Assembly: GCA_965372465.1 (NCBI GenBank)
Contig: CBDVCK010000022.1
Span: 1-22,203, forward strand
Length of the DNA: 22,203 nt
Reading direction: 5' to 3'
DNA from: GCA-020348445 sp965372465
GTDB lineage: Archaea > Thermoplasmatota > Thermoplasmata > GCA-020350865
The position numbers and the translations under genes are program-made. Shown in pieces: positions 15,801-22,203 of the stretch (its first letter is position 1; each line of letters starts with the position of its first letter). Below the pieces are notes generated by a model. It was not told the origin of the DNA. It did not search any database and saw nothing but the letters and a program-made list of their open reading frames with translations.

Positions 15801-17387
15801 TGCATGCGGAATGGTATTTGAGGGGTTGTTGCCAAAGAAATTCTCCTTGTACATCTGGTAGACTAGACCTGCGGAGCCTGCTGCAATTGGCGTGGCACCG
15901 CTTGTGCCTCCCATCTCTTCATAATAATTTCCTGAGGCGTAACCGTCATTGCCGTCTCCATCAACACTGTCGGTTGTATATATCCAATCAAATGCACTGG
16001 AAAGGTCCGGTTTGATCCTACCATCCGCTGCCGGGCCCTGACTTGGTGTCATACCAGAGCCGTCATTTTCCCACCTATCATTTGTTCTGTCAGTATCATC
16101 AAAATGATTCCATGCTCCAACGCATATCACGTTTTTTGCCACCGAATCCTTTGTGAGGGATTCAGGACCAACTCCACTGTTGCTGTTGCCCGCAGCATAC
16201 AGCATTGTCACATCATGATAAAATACAGCCTCATCGTTCTCCTGGGAGATTGAAGTATATGTGCTGTCCGATGAACCTGAGGACCAGCTGTTGCTTTGAA
16301 ACACACCGCCCCAGTTGTTGACAAGATTCTCAATGGACTCGTTTCTCTCTACATCCCATGTGGAGAACACGCCCTGTCCGCCCGGCATCATTCCCATTGC
16401 ATTGTTGTCATTCTCACCTGAGGAGAACACTATTCCAAAGGTGCAGGTACCGTGAGCACCATCCGAAGGGTCGCCGTCAGTTCCAATGATCTGCCCCTCG
16501 AAATCCGGATGATCCAGATCACAACCGTCGTCCTTTACCTCACCAACAATGCCGGAGCCGTTGAAGCCGTTTGAATGCAGGTTCTCAGCTCCTGTAAAAA
16601 TCCTTACATTGTTCATCAGGGCAAAAGGCTCGGTATATTCATCGATCCACTGAACCTCTGGTATGAATGCAATGCTTCGAAGATTTGCAGCATCTGTTCT
16701 GACCCTAATGATATGGCTGCTTTCATCCTCCCTGGTTATCACCCCCCCCAATGCTTCCAGTTCACTTATTACCTTTGGGAGGTTGTTTTGTTTATCCCTA
16801 AATATGAGGACATTAAGCTCGATTTCACAGGTTTTTTCTAATAGGCCAGTCTGTATTTTGTACGCGGGGTGATATATTCCAATCCATCTGATAAAGGCAA
16901 GATCTTCAATTTTTTGTTTTGCATCATTTTCCATATGAATCAAATAAGTATATTCGGGTATATAACCCAAAATAAGCGCTCCTGATGTTTTGATATCATC
17001 TATCCACTTGGATCGGATCGGCCCTTGGATTTGAACCAAATAGTACCCATTTACATGGGAATATTTTAACTCTGATGAAATGTCTGGCTCCCCTAGTTTA
17101 GGATCGAACGTTGCAGCTTTTAAATGTACGTGCAGAAACTGGTCTTGGTTTTGCGAAATCTTGTTTTCTTTATCCAAACTTGGTTCAGAAGGGGTGATGT
17201 CTGATGCTGAATCGGGTTTAAATTCCACCTGTTGCTCCTCTCTTTTAACCTCGTCATCATATTCGGTTTTCTCCCACAATGCCGTGGTGGTTGGGATAGA
17301 GCTTACAATCAATGTGATGAACAATGCAGAAACGATCATCCTTTGAAAAGCCAAGTGAGCCTTATATTTCGATTTTTTTAATCTCAT
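9891..17387 (-). CDS. Giant membrane-anchored subtilisin-like (S8) surface protease with multidomain ectodomain and C-terminal zinc ribbon
   Basis: 2498 residues. Signal peptide about 1-36; propeptide-like region about 60-255; S8 catalytic domain about 260-560 with Asp286 (VKDDGCDLDHPDF), His312 (AHGTC), oxyanion Asn401 (AAGNS) and Ser496 (GGTSGATP). A beta-sandwich (about 565-700, ISLVWTDVPG and NNLDLKVTDP) resembles that of KP-43-type proteases. CARDB-like domains lie near 705-800, 806-905, 1129-1232 and 1446-1552, alternating with two GATase-like domains (about 912-1125 and 1236-1443). A MAM/immune-inhibitor-A-like jelly roll (about 1555-1712) and several NEW3/COG1470-like domains follow, two with inserted DxDxDG-type loops (near 2107 and 2233). 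An acidic stretch leads to one helix (about 2411-2432) and a tail with two CPxC pairs (2468-2471 and 2488-2491). The catalytic residues are complete, so it should be an active exported protease, anchored with the tail inside. Its substrates are unknown. Confidence 0.9.
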   Translation of the reverse strand: MRLKKSKYKAHLAFQRMIVSALFITLIVSSIPTTTALWEKTEYDDEVKREEQQVEFKPDSASDITPSEPSLDKENKISQNQDQFLHVHLKAATFDPKLGEPDISSELKYSHVNGYYLVQIQGPIRSKWIDDIKTSGALILGYIPEYTYLIHMENDAKQKIEDLAFIRWIGIYHPAYKIQTGLLEKTCEIELNVLIFRDKQNNLPKVISELEALGGVITREDESSHIIRVRTDAANLRSIAFIPEVQWIDEYTEPFALMNNVRIFTGAENLHSNGFNGSGIVGEVKDDGCDLDHPDFEGQIIGTDGDPSDGAHGTCTFGIVFSSGENDNNAMGMMPGGQGVFSTWDVERNESIENLVNNWGGVFQSNSWSSGSSDSTYTSISQENDEAVFYHDVTMLYAAGNSNSGVGPESLTKDSVAKNVICVGAWNHFDDTDRTNDRWENDGSGMTPSQGPAADGRIKPDLSSAFDWIYTTDSVDGDGNDGYASGNYYEEMGGTSGATPIAAGSAGLVYQMYKENFFGNNPSNTIPHAATVKAILIADAYQYEFSQADRFQQGWGGVDVGNVYEVGLNHFIVDEEVNLMTGENVSYFVAPTGYAPMKISLVWTDVPGVTSSSQHLVNNLDLKVTDPYGTVYYGNAGLITSKWSSSGGSYDTLNNVENVFIENPEPGSWTIEVIAQNIAMDGDLDTPEIDQNFALVASEVLQAEHDLGVSEIQVDDYLAPNEVATVSATVFNNGLSDENDVVVNLKVDGQIEDTTLVTEILSGHQILVSFDWIPPTGIYMVGIEVEPVADENFTANNYQEKQVIAEPDIAVTDIITKKYFKPDTLAQFNTTLQNLGKVDLTDVVVQLLVNGTLKDNEIITSFASESSQPITLEWTPTDEGWYAVEIYALPVEGEELVADNKVNTTVLVTSKEPVFVAVLDSWGTDFHEDAPWDYINENWMYFGTTPVEIDYQTLNKNDITYDDLAAKNADVLLISSAYSWEFTDSEIDAITTYVQQGHGLVATSLTLFHFVPNNNDLAPLFGMRDDLSYEVDSTTTLNLMEPLHPLYNNIPDPYTPGTEATAIPPDFSWDADDLIDGRYVALSSDSNGAIIVNKGLVYISHWIEYESNSDDIQLFYNAFTWSKYEREQRDVTVMNIQVPSYLSPNQDTFVNATIVNIGLNDETDITVNFTVDGSLESQTVISNLASGDAKSVSFMWTAPSNEGQYLVEIATPVLPDENVTGNNFLNTSILVSNGPIPGTIGLISDGNQLQSVTSILNDLGKPFAVLDNNAQSGYTSDISVLLLYQIVIFFNENRAIDDTEKEALEDYIALGGVLLVTGYDSLGSPNDPLLADLVRSTVFGDNMGENTFIVRNGSHPIMDGIFGQFPTGSQFSVGETDHDAVEADTSRGAQTVAELSDGFDKIIATELSSGGKVIYWNGNRDVNDWTDADLSAMFKNFIVWFLPIYNDVRVLNLNNPSEVFVGDSVDMGTTCENTGKNDQSDFAVLLEIKNFYGFTIFSEYKENIILNSGESTYLEWQWVPSYSGFYSIEITTLLVNDEVAENDMISSQITVYTRFFTDNMESGEGDWESSTSSLILDPIWHLTTSDSYSPTTSWWCADEDLLGQYTVVADQYLTSPVIDLIDATSVILIFHHRYSIDDFPFIQDWGYVEISADGGGWESLDSYSGTLNPWSEEVIDISGYVGHEVQIRFYLSSGVVLTDNGWWVDDVEIYGMGNQYDIELTIIDDVEDVGKDESAFYEILVKNNGNAMGSVDLSIDGTNVDEWDVSFDQNGFQLLPGDTDMVTLTITPQSSEHGDYHANVIGDLKLDSTVKDSDSQSITLTVNQWFGIDLETQNFQLDFIPDETRYYNITVINQGNGPDSFSLGMTGTESGISSGWQYDLDETLVMLNAFQQTTVLLSVTNPENARLGDRIIIDITGTSYGDQNQRDTLQTLSITIGYFSIDVNTSQTDKETPPEVAVPYTVTVTNFGNTQVIVDLDISPIVGTWYGWITDFSVSGFSLGAFAIKIYSFSITPPDTALAYDYKEFAVTALSPNSVSELTIKTFVALSGELDLVVPNYEKEGQNSASVQYIITVSNTQNHEDTIDITATSNNDWNIDFLAIDGSTKLSDSDGDGFPDTGVLNPWDDTLDVVVEVKIPGNAQAYTQDEATVTFHSSLPAGDTKSVVLKSKVELSGNIILETEPNSKTDDPGKEVTYLVSVQNNYNYQAVIDLSASSSSNWEVVLLNGDGNIHLRDTNNNRIPDTGSMPGLGEITEIMVLVSIPDNAVAYTQDIITIAGTTPLSDDGHDSIELSTGVQRIYDVDIDSHEQEFSVIQGKELIFTIELSNNGNWEEELDIRFRELPEGWSADFSNDNPSVPLDGSRVISISMNIPSDAEPGIYFVTISTTSADGIKAGDITLTIDVDEEEEEFDIPYVWIFLMILIICGIIAAILVLRRTGARQQPALTYSPGAQKTAKASGIVFPRIEMISCPDCSYVFEMEVTHRPFKVQCPNCGTSGIMR

Positions 17388-17406
17388 TTACTTCACTTTT
17401 ATTATT

Positions 17407-17417
17407 GAATATATTAG
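17407..17417 (-). promoter_or_regulatory. Possible TATA box for the giant protease
   Basis: The minus strand reads CTAATATATTC, centred about 25 bases upstream of the ATG at 17387, which would give a leaderless mRNA; no convincing Shine-Dalgarno sequence precedes the ATG. A stronger AT-rich palindrome, TTATATATAA at about 17475-17484, is an alternative promoter that would give a leader of about 70 bases. The rest of the 176-base gap to priL shows only a short T-tract on the minus strand near 17523-17527, after the priL stop, which may serve as its terminator. Confidence 0.35.
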
Positions 17418-17563
17418 TGGATTAAGTTGTATGGATAACATCTTTTTAATAGTATCGGTTCACATATAAACTCCTTATATATAATTATTAGTTGGTAAGC
17501 ACCATTTGAATACCAAATTACCTTGAAAAACAATAGAGCTTAGTATCCCTTCTTCTCCCGTGA

Positions 17564-18604
17564 TCATCCTGTTTTTTTGGCCTCATTTTTTCTCGAGCTG
17601 CTATCCTTTACTCGGAAGTACTTCAGAGGATGTGTCATCCACTCCTTTTTGCAAAGACCGTCCTCCCCTGGACAGTTGCCGTAGCTTTTCATTGTACTGC
17701 ATTCAGGGGGTGTGTATTCAGTACCTGAAATCTTGCCTGTAATGTGCTCGATTTGGTATCTGGTTTTACTCTCATCAAAGTCCGGTGATGTGCCAAACAG
17801 CTTTAAAATCTCTTCTTCCGACATACCTATTGAATGAAGAAATGCAGTTAATGCGAACCTTCCACTATGGGGTAGGTTTTCACCTGCCTGGGCCTTGGCA
17901 AGAAGTTGCCTCATGCATGGTGGTAATTTTGTTACCCTGATCTTTCCGAAATCCTCGGCTTTGAAGGTGTTCTTTCTTTCCTCCACAGCTTTTTTTATAA
18001 TTGTGATATGATTTTTCAGATCTTTTAGAATCTCATCGTTCACAGAAGCGGGAAGCTCCCCTTCTATACGCCTTTGAAGGGCCTGCTGGATGATCCTTGC
18101 CAAAGGATTCTTGTCCAGAGTAATATAACCGTTTTTCATGTCTTGATTTGCGATTTTCCATTCCTTTGCACGCATCTGGGAAGTGTTTCTCAGATAGTGA
18201 GTAAAGTGGAGCTTGCATATACCATCATCCTGTTTTACATCAAGCTTGAGCTCCTTGGCAATCTCAACCACAAAATCAAAATCCTCCAGTTGAAGACGAT
18301 CTCCAGCTGTTTTTGCTTCCGCAAGAGCATAGCGTTTGATAAGGTAAGTATCATTTAAACAGGACACCAGGATTCTGGCAGCAACATAAGAGAGCAGCTC
18401 TGCCATGCTGTCTGCATCTGTTATGAGTTTGTGGTCCTTGATTTCGCCTTTGGATATGGCTTCAAGCACCCTCTCCTTACCCTGACTGCGTGTACGCTCA
18501 TATGCGATGTCATGCAAAAGCTCATCCAATGAAGGACCGTTTGTCTTAATGTAAGTTAAGGACTCCTTCAGAAATGGATAATTCGCCATTTTGGATAAAT
18601 TCAT
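17564..18604 (-). CDS. priL: DNA primase large subunit
   Basis: A 346-residue archaeal/eukaryotic-type primase regulatory subunit, the non-catalytic partner of PriS. It has the helical N-terminal PriS-binding region followed by the conserved C-terminal Fe-S domain. The four cluster cysteines are visible: Cys230 in LPPCMRQLLAKAQ, Cys302 in PPECSTMKSYGNC, Cys311, and Cys318 in EDGLCKKEWMTHPLKY. The HSGRFALTAFLHSIGM block (246-261) and the YQIEHITG block (283-290) are typical. Length is normal for archaeal PriL, with a short charged tail. PriS is not in the window. The ATG at 18604 lies about 28 bases from a strong BRE/TATA element, predicting a leaderless mRNA; the ATG at 18589 (MANYPFL) is an in-frame alternative. 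It appears to be a separate transcription unit from the sugar operon 66 bases upstream. Confidence 0.95.
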   Translation of the reverse strand: MNLSKMANYPFLKESLTYIKTNGPSLDELLHDIAYERTRSQGKERVLEAISKGEIKDHKLITDADSMAELLSYVAARILVSCLNDTYLIKRYALAEAKTAGDRLQLEDFDFVVEIAKELKLDVKQDDGICKLHFTHYLRNTSQMRAKEWKIANQDMKNGYITLDKNPLARIIQQALQRRIEGELPASVNDEILKDLKNHITIIKKAVEERKNTFKAEDFGKIRVTKLPPCMRQLLAKAQAGENLPHSGRFALTAFLHSIGMSEEEILKLFGTSPDFDESKTRYQIEHITGKISGTEYTPPECSTMKSYGNCPGEDGLCKKEWMTHPLKYFRVKDSSSRKNEAKKTG

Positions 18605-18626
18605 GATTTCGAGTTATGAGCATGAG

Positions 18627-18645
18627 TAATATAAAAGTTTTCGAT
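18627..18645 (-). promoter_or_regulatory. BRE/TATA promoter of priL
   Basis: The minus strand reads ATCGAAAACTTTTATATTA, a textbook archaeal arrangement: a BRE-like CGAAAA followed by TTTTATATT centred about 28 bases upstream of the priL ATG. Transcription should start within a few bases of the ATG, so the transcript is predicted to be leaderless. Confidence 0.65.
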
Positions 18646-18670
18646 TTTAAAGTTTAAAGAGCAATTGACT

Positions 18671-19807
18671 TCATCCGGGTTTCCCGTTGTTTACAGGCTC
18701 TGTTTCTCCTCCTTCGTCCTCCCCTTCAACTTGTTCATTTTCTAATCTTTCCTCCTCCTCTTTCTGCTCCTCTACATGATCCCCTACTCCCATTTCTTTT
18801 TCTCTTATTTCCACACTATCTTCCTCATCAACATTCTCCAGTTTCTTAGGTGAAAATGTCAAAATCGAGGCAAAGGCTCCAGTGCCTAATATGATGTAGT
18901 TTAAGGCCAACAGTATCAGAGCCACAGCACTACCCACCTCGGTCTCAATTCCGGATAGATTTTCCAAAAGCAGTGTAAATGTGACCTCTTTCGGACCCAC
19001 AGGCAAAAATAGAAAGGTTCTTGCAACCCAGGATGTGGCATTTATGACAAGGATATACATGATAAATGGTGGATCCACATTAAATGCCAAAAGAAGAGCG
19101 TATGTGACCACAGCCTCTATTACCCAGCTTACGATGGTGAGAACGATATTTATGCCCAGAATCGCTTTTCTTTTATGAAACTTTATTATTGCCTCCTTGA
19201 ACTTGGTAATGGAAACCGATATTTTCAGTGAGAGACGAGTGAGGAATTTACCTCTCTTTTCAAAAAGCTTCTCGATGAAGACTGCCAAGGTATCGAAGAA
19301 TTGGGGTTTGAAGAGCAAAAAAAATGCGATTGCCAAAATGAACATGAGAATTATGATGAAGATGAGATTCTCCTGACCGGGTATCAACAGGACGATTCCA
19401 ACACCTGCCATTGCCACAAGAAATGTAATATCGGAAATTCTTTCGATAACCACTGCTGCCATGGTATGTCTGGCCCTGATCCCCAGCTTCGTTTTTGCAA
19501 TGGCAGCTCTCGTGATTTCTCCGGTTCCTATAGGTGCAAAAAGGTTCATGGACTGTCCAATGATGTAAACCCTTGATGAATCAAAGAAATTCGCTGTTTT
19601 TTGCAAAAGCCACCATCTTGTCAACTTAATAAAAAGGAGAAAGAACATCAATATTATCGCAACAGAAAGTATGATAGGGTCCGCCTTCACCAACACATCC
19701 ATGACATTTCTTGCACCGATGAAATAGAGCATTATTGCAATGATTACTATTCCGACGGAGAACATCACAGCATTGAATATCAGATTTCTTGCCCTTTTTT
19801 TCTCCAT
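18671..19807 (-). CDS. Flippase-like integral membrane protein (UPF0104 / LPG synthase TM / AglD family)
   Basis: A 378-residue polytopic membrane protein of the family that covers the transmembrane part of lysylphosphatidylglycerol synthases and the C-terminal part of archaeal AglD. Hydrophobic segments are seen near 10-30, 44-62, 126-143, 147-166, 215-243, 247-265 and 292-316. The family signature around PIGTGEITRA (92-101), with its conserved G-E-x-x-R, is present. Family members move or modify lipids or lipid-linked sugars; the exact activity is unproven for most. Distinctive here is a C-terminal tail of about 60 residues (318-378) that is extremely rich in glutamate, beyond the usual domain end. 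It follows the aminotransferase by 40 bases in the same orientation, which suggests a role in transferring or flipping the sugar made by the two upstream genes; this is inference. Confidence 0.85.
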   Translation of the reverse strand: MEKKRARNLIFNAVMFSVGIVIIAIMLYFIGARNVMDVLVKADPIILSVAIILMFFLLFIKLTRWWLLQKTANFFDSSRVYIIGQSMNLFAPIGTGEITRAAIAKTKLGIRARHTMAAVVIERISDITFLVAMAGVGIVLLIPGQENLIFIIILMFILAIAFFLLFKPQFFDTLAVFIEKLFEKRGKFLTRLSLKISVSITKFKEAIIKFHKRKAILGINIVLTIVSWVIEAVVTYALLLAFNVDPPFIMYILVINATSWVARTFLFLPVGPKEVTFTLLLENLSGIETEVGSAVALILLALNYIILGTGAFASILTFSPKKLENVDEEDSVEIREKEMGVGDHVEEQKEEEERLENEQVEGEDEGGETEPVNNGKPG

Positions 19808-19847
19808 AAAATCACGATGTTGTGTTCATAGTCCTCGCTTTGCTGGA

Positions 19848-20948
19848 TTATTTTAATGATAATTTCTCGGTAATAATTCTACAAATATAATCGATCTGAT
19901 CTTCCTTCAAGGTGGGGGCAGATGGAAGAGAGAAACCTCTTTTTGACAAATCATCGGCAACTGTGAGTTCCTCGTTACTTTGGTCCCTGTAAGGCGGCTG
20001 TGTATGCATTGGATAGAAAAAGGGTCTTGTATCTATGCCATTATCAAGTAGAATTGCGGTGAATTCATCCCTTGGAACCTTGTCAATTAGTATGGAATAC
20101 ATCCAATAGACGTTTTTTGCCCACTCCATCTCGGGGGGAGTGGTGATGCCCGATATATCACCTAAATGGTTATTGTATAGCTCGGCATTCTTTCTCCTGA
20201 TTTCAATATATTCATGGATTCTTTCGGTCTGGGCCAATCCCACGGCTCCCTGCATATTGGTCATCCTGTAATTGTAGCCTATTTGAGGATGCCAGTATCT
20301 CTTTTCCTTGGACATTCCATGATCCCTTAGCATCATTGCCTTCTTCATGATTTCTTCATCATTTGTGGTTATCATACCGCCCTCGCCAGTGGTTATTATC
20401 TTGTTTCCGAAAAAACTGAAACAACCTGCATCACCAAGGCCTCCCACCTTCTTTTTTTTGTATTCCGCTCCATGAGCCTCGGCTGCATCCTCAATAACAA
20501 TCAAAGAATGATCCTTAGCCAAATCCATAATAGGGTCCATATCTGCAGGATGCCCGTAAAGATGTACAGGGATTATGGCCTTGGTCTTGGATGTGAGCTT
20601 TTCCTTTATTTTCTCAGGGTCAATATTCCATGTATTTGGTTCAGAATCCACAAAGACTGGCTTTGCACCTGTGTATGCCACGCAATTTGCAGTGGCTATG
20701 AACGAAAGAGTTGGAACAATGACCTCATCATCCTTGCCAATTCCACAGGTTACCAGGGACAGATGAAGTGCTGTTGTTCCATTCGAAGTGGCGATTCCGT
20801 ATTTCGTGCCTATAAAATTGCTGAATTCCTCCTCAAATCTTTTTATGTACTTACCAATGGATGATATCCACCCTGAATTGACACAATCGGAAACGTACTT
20901 CAGCTCATTACCAGCAAAAAGGGGTTCGGCAATAGGTATTTTTTCCAT
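19848..20948 (-). CDS. DegT/DnrJ/EryC1/StrS aminotransferase, GDP-perosamine synthase-like
   Basis: A 366-residue PLP-dependent sugar aminotransferase (fold type I). It shows the family N-terminus IPIAEPLFAGNELKYV, SNGTTALHL (55-63), the cofactor Asp154 in VIEDAAEAHG, and the Schiff-base Lys183 in FSFFGNKIITTGEGG. The YWHPQIGYNYRMTNMQGAVGLAQ stretch (from 218) and the N-terminal SGWISSIGKYIKRFEEEF pattern most resemble perosamine synthases, which convert GDP-4-keto-6-deoxymannose to GDP-perosamine; LegC- or PseC-type enzymes are alternatives. Two longer starts (at 21005 and between) would overlap the upstream gene by up to 58 bases. The ATG at 20948 shares one base with the upstream TGA (TGATG) and gives the family's usual N-terminus, so it was chosen. 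Second gene of the dehydratase-aminotransferase-flippase operon. Confidence 0.92.
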   Translation of the reverse strand: MEKIPIAEPLFAGNELKYVSDCVNSGWISSIGKYIKRFEEEFSNFIGTKYGIATSNGTTALHLSLVTCGIGKDDEVIVPTLSFIATANCVAYTGAKPVFVDSEPNTWNIDPEKIKEKLTSKTKAIIPVHLYGHPADMDPIMDLAKDHSLIVIEDAAEAHGAEYKKKKVGGLGDAGCFSFFGNKIITTGEGGMITTNDEEIMKKAMMLRDHGMSKEKRYWHPQIGYNYRMTNMQGAVGLAQTERIHEYIEIRRKNAELYNNHLGDISGITTPPEMEWAKNVYWMYSILIDKVPRDEFTAILLDNGIDTRPFFYPMHTQPPYRDQSNEELTVADDLSKRGFSLPSAPTLKEDQIDYICRIITEKLSLK

Positions 20949-21952
20949 CACAATCCCTTGTGCCATATTTCGTCTTCGGATGCGATTTTTTTCTCCCAGG
21001 GCCATTTGCTGTCGTTTTCTTTGTACCAGTCAATGGTTCGCTTCAACCCTTCTTCGATACCGATTTTGGGATCCCAGCCAATGAACATGTGAGCTTTGAA
21101 ATAATTACACTGCAGTCTTTCCACATCCAGTGGACGCAATCTAACATCCTCAACTTCTATTTCAATTGAATCCTGACCCATGAGCTTTGCCATGATGTTG
21201 GCAAGCTCCTCCACAGACCAATCCTTTCCATATCCGAGGTTCACTACCTCCCCAACCGCCTTGTCGCACTTCATGAGCTCAACGGCACCCTTTGCCGAAT
21301 CATCGATGTATGTGAGGTCCCTTCGAGCCTTGATATTTCCTAGCTTCAGTTTGTTGCCCTGCGAAAGCTGGGTGATAAGCTCGGGTATGATATAGGGATG
21401 CGTCTCCCTGGGTCCATATGTGTTGAACTGTCTCATTATGATAATGGGTAAATTCTGTTCATGATACAGAGTAAAGCACAATCTGTCCGCAGCCAGTTTG
21501 CTTACCGCGTATGTGGAGTACGGTATGGTTGGATGATGTTCGTCCATTGGGACATACTGGGCTGTGCCGTAGACTTCGGATGATGAGTACTGCAGAATCC
21601 TTTCCACACCCGCCTCCATTGAGGCCAGCATCACATTCAAGGCACCGTTGGCATTGACCTCGAAGAAGTTTCTTGGCCTGTCATAGCAGTGCGGAATATA
21701 GGGTTCCGCAGCCAGATTGAATACACAATTTATATTATGCTCTTTGAGGTGGTCCACTATCTTTGGATCCCTAATATCGCCTTCAATTACAGTAACCTTA
21801 TCTTTGATTTCAGCGATATTTGACTGATCGCCACTTGCATAGTTATCGAAAATAACTACATTTGACCCTTCCGAAATCAGCTCTCGTACCAAAGTCGAAC
21901 CTATAAAACCGGCTCCACCAGTGACAAATACATTCTTGCCAGATAGTTCCAT
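20948..21952 (-). CDS. SDR-family nucleotide-sugar 4,6-dehydratase-like enzyme
   Basis: A 334-residue extended-SDR protein with an NAD-binding Rossmann motif TGGAGFIG (11-18), acidic Asp36 after strand 2, and catalytic Tyr148-xxx-Lys152. The active-site segment is SSSEVYG, with Glu126 where 4-epimerases have Ala or Ser; this is expected in 4,6-dehydratases (GDP-mannose, UDP-GlcNAc/LegB and relatives) but also in UDP-glucuronate decarboxylases. The pairing with an overlapping sugar aminotransferase favours a dehydratase making a 4-keto-6-deoxy sugar. The sugar nucleotide cannot be fixed from sequence alone. Start: an in-frame ATG at 22006 would add 18 residues, but a TATA box lies inside that extension, and GAGGG-TGAGGAC precedes the ATG at 21952 with good spacing. 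Confidence 0.88.
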   Translation of the reverse strand: MELSGKNVFVTGGAGFIGSTLVRELISEGSNVVIFDNYASGDQSNIAEIKDKVTVIEGDIRDPKIVDHLKEHNINCVFNLAAEPYIPHCYDRPRNFFEVNANGALNVMLASMEAGVERILQYSSSEVYGTAQYVPMDEHHPTIPYSTYAVSKLAADRLCFTLYHEQNLPIIIMRQFNTYGPRETHPYIIPELITQLSQGNKLKLGNIKARRDLTYIDDSAKGAVELMKCDKAVGEVVNLGYGKDWSVEELANIMAKLMGQDSIEIEVEDVRLRPLDVERLQCNYFKAHMFIGWDPKIGIEEGLKRTIDWYKENDSKWPWEKKIASEDEIWHKGL

Positions 21953-21954
21953 GT

Positions 21955-21964
21955 CCTCACCCTC
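21955..21964 (-). promoter_or_regulatory. Shine-Dalgarno region deciding the start of the dehydratase
   Basis: The minus strand reads GAGGGTGAGG, ending two bases before the ATG at 21952; its GAGGG part is 7 bases from the ATG. It supports this ATG over the upstream in-frame one. Confidence 0.6.
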
Positions 21965-21982
21965 TGCGCAGATAGGCTTTAT

Positions 21983-22003
21983 GTTATTTAAATATACTCT
22001 TTT
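21983..22003 (-). promoter_or_regulatory. Likely BRE/TATA promoter of the dehydratase-aminotransferase-flippase operon
   Basis: The minus strand carries GAAAAGAG followed by TATATTTAAAT, centred near 21992. A transcription start near 21967 would leave a leader of about 15 bases holding the Shine-Dalgarno sequence. This places the 18-residue N-terminal extension of the longest frame mostly upstream of the transcription start. Confidence 0.55.
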
Positions 22004-22065
22004 CAATGTTTATTATCCAAGGACGTATGGAGGGGAATAGGGTGGTGGGATTAGAAATCAAAGCC

Positions 22066-22076
22066 CTTAAATATCC
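22066..22076 (+). promoter_or_regulatory. Possible TATA box of a gene entering from the right edge
   Basis: CTTAAATATCC lies on the plus strand, divergent from the dehydratase promoter, with a transcription start expected near 22096. It would serve the partial reading frame that begins at 22126. Confidence 0.35.
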
Positions 22077-22125
22077 TGGGTGGCATTCGTTGTGAGGTAA
22101 GACAAAGCAAACTTGAGGTTAATAA

Positions 22126-22203
22126 ATGATCAGGAGGATGAAAACTGAGAATGCAAAAACCGTTGCCAAGCGCCAACCAATCCAAAATCAAAACATTTTT
22201 GTT
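22126..22203 (+). CDS. Possible start of an unidentified gene, cut by the window edge
   Basis: An ATG at 22126 opens a frame of 26 codons that runs off the right edge, beginning MIRRMKTENAKTVAKRQ. GAGGT at 22115-22119 lies 6 bases before it, and a TATA-like element sits about 55 bases upstream. The visible residues are too few and too plain to assign a family. A second ATG in another frame (22151), 13 bases after AGGAGG (22132-22137), is also open to the edge, so even the frame is uncertain. Confidence 0.3.
   Translation, partial: MIRRMKTENAKTVAKRQPIQNQNIFV

Noticed and set aside
20472..20864. 130-codon open frame on the plus strand inside the aminotransferase
   Set aside because: Antisense to conserved DegT motifs; composition is rich in Cys and His as expected of a shadow frame.
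20948..22006. Longer 352-residue form of the dehydratase starting at 22006
   Set aside because: The TATA box and predicted transcription start fall inside the extension, which has no Shine-Dalgarno sequence; the Rossmann motif sits at the normal place from the ATG at 21952.
22126..22160. C/D-box-like small RNA near the right edge (ATGATCA and CTGA)
   Set aside because: The C-box match is imperfect and no closing stem is visible; a coding start with a Shine-Dalgarno sequence explains the bases as well.

Overview
The window (about 22.2 kb) looks like chromosomal DNA from an uncultured archaeon, most likely a euryarchaeote of the Thermoplasmatota type. Evidence: a complete archaeal/eukaryotic-type DNA primase large subunit (PriL) with its four Fe-S cysteines, an archaeal-type bifunctional GlmU beside GlmM, a JAMM-domain protein, an inositol-monophosphatase/NAD kinase pair that recalls the fused archaeal NADP phosphatase/NAD kinase, a PEF-CTERM-like sorting tail, and TATA/BRE-like promoters that often sit so close to the start codon that transcripts would be leaderless. 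The phylum assignment is inference; the archaeal assignment is secure. No mobile element, CRISPR array, rRNA or tRNA was seen.

Layout, left to right. (1) 1-350 (+): the 3' end of an FG-GAP repeat surface protein with a PEF-CTERM-like anchor. (2) 384-3644 (-): a 1086-residue secreted, membrane-anchored protein built of about 100-residue beta-sandwich repeats resembling macroglobulin domains, with a proline-rich C-terminal tail. (3) 3852-7525 (+): a tight operon glmM - glmU - GT4 glycosyltransferase, for UDP-GlcNAc supply and glycan assembly. (4) 7530-9604 (-): an operon of IMPase-like phosphatase, NAD kinase and a JAMM protein, preceded by two tandem 95-bp repeats (9656-9845). (5) 9891-17387 (-): a giant 2498-residue subtilisin-like surface protease with CARDB, GATase-like, jelly-roll and NEW3-like domains, one C-terminal membrane helix and a predicted cytoplasmic zinc ribbon. 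(6) 17564-18604 (-): priL. (7) 18671-21952 (-): an operon of nucleotide-sugar 4,6-dehydratase, perosamine-synthase-like aminotransferase and a flippase-like (AglD/UPF0104) membrane protein. (8) 22126-end (+): the possible start of a further gene.

Much of the window concerns the cell surface: two sugar-nucleotide operons (GlcNAc and a 4-amino-4,6-dideoxyhexose) that could feed surface glycans, and three large exported proteins that each use a different C-terminal arrangement (PEF-CTERM-like tail, helix plus proline-rich tail, helix plus zinc ribbon). The NAD kinase operon and priL are housekeeping. The most noteworthy items are the unfused but stop/start-coupled phosphatase-NAD kinase pair with its JAMM neighbour, the unexplained 95-bp tandem repeat upstream of it, and the giant protease with a predicted zinc ribbon on the far side of the membrane. 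Several start codons were moved from the longest possible ORF on the basis of Shine-Dalgarno or TATA position; each case is explained in its entry. No intergenic stretch exceeds 300 bases; the longest (9605-9890) is taken up mainly by the 95-bp repeats.
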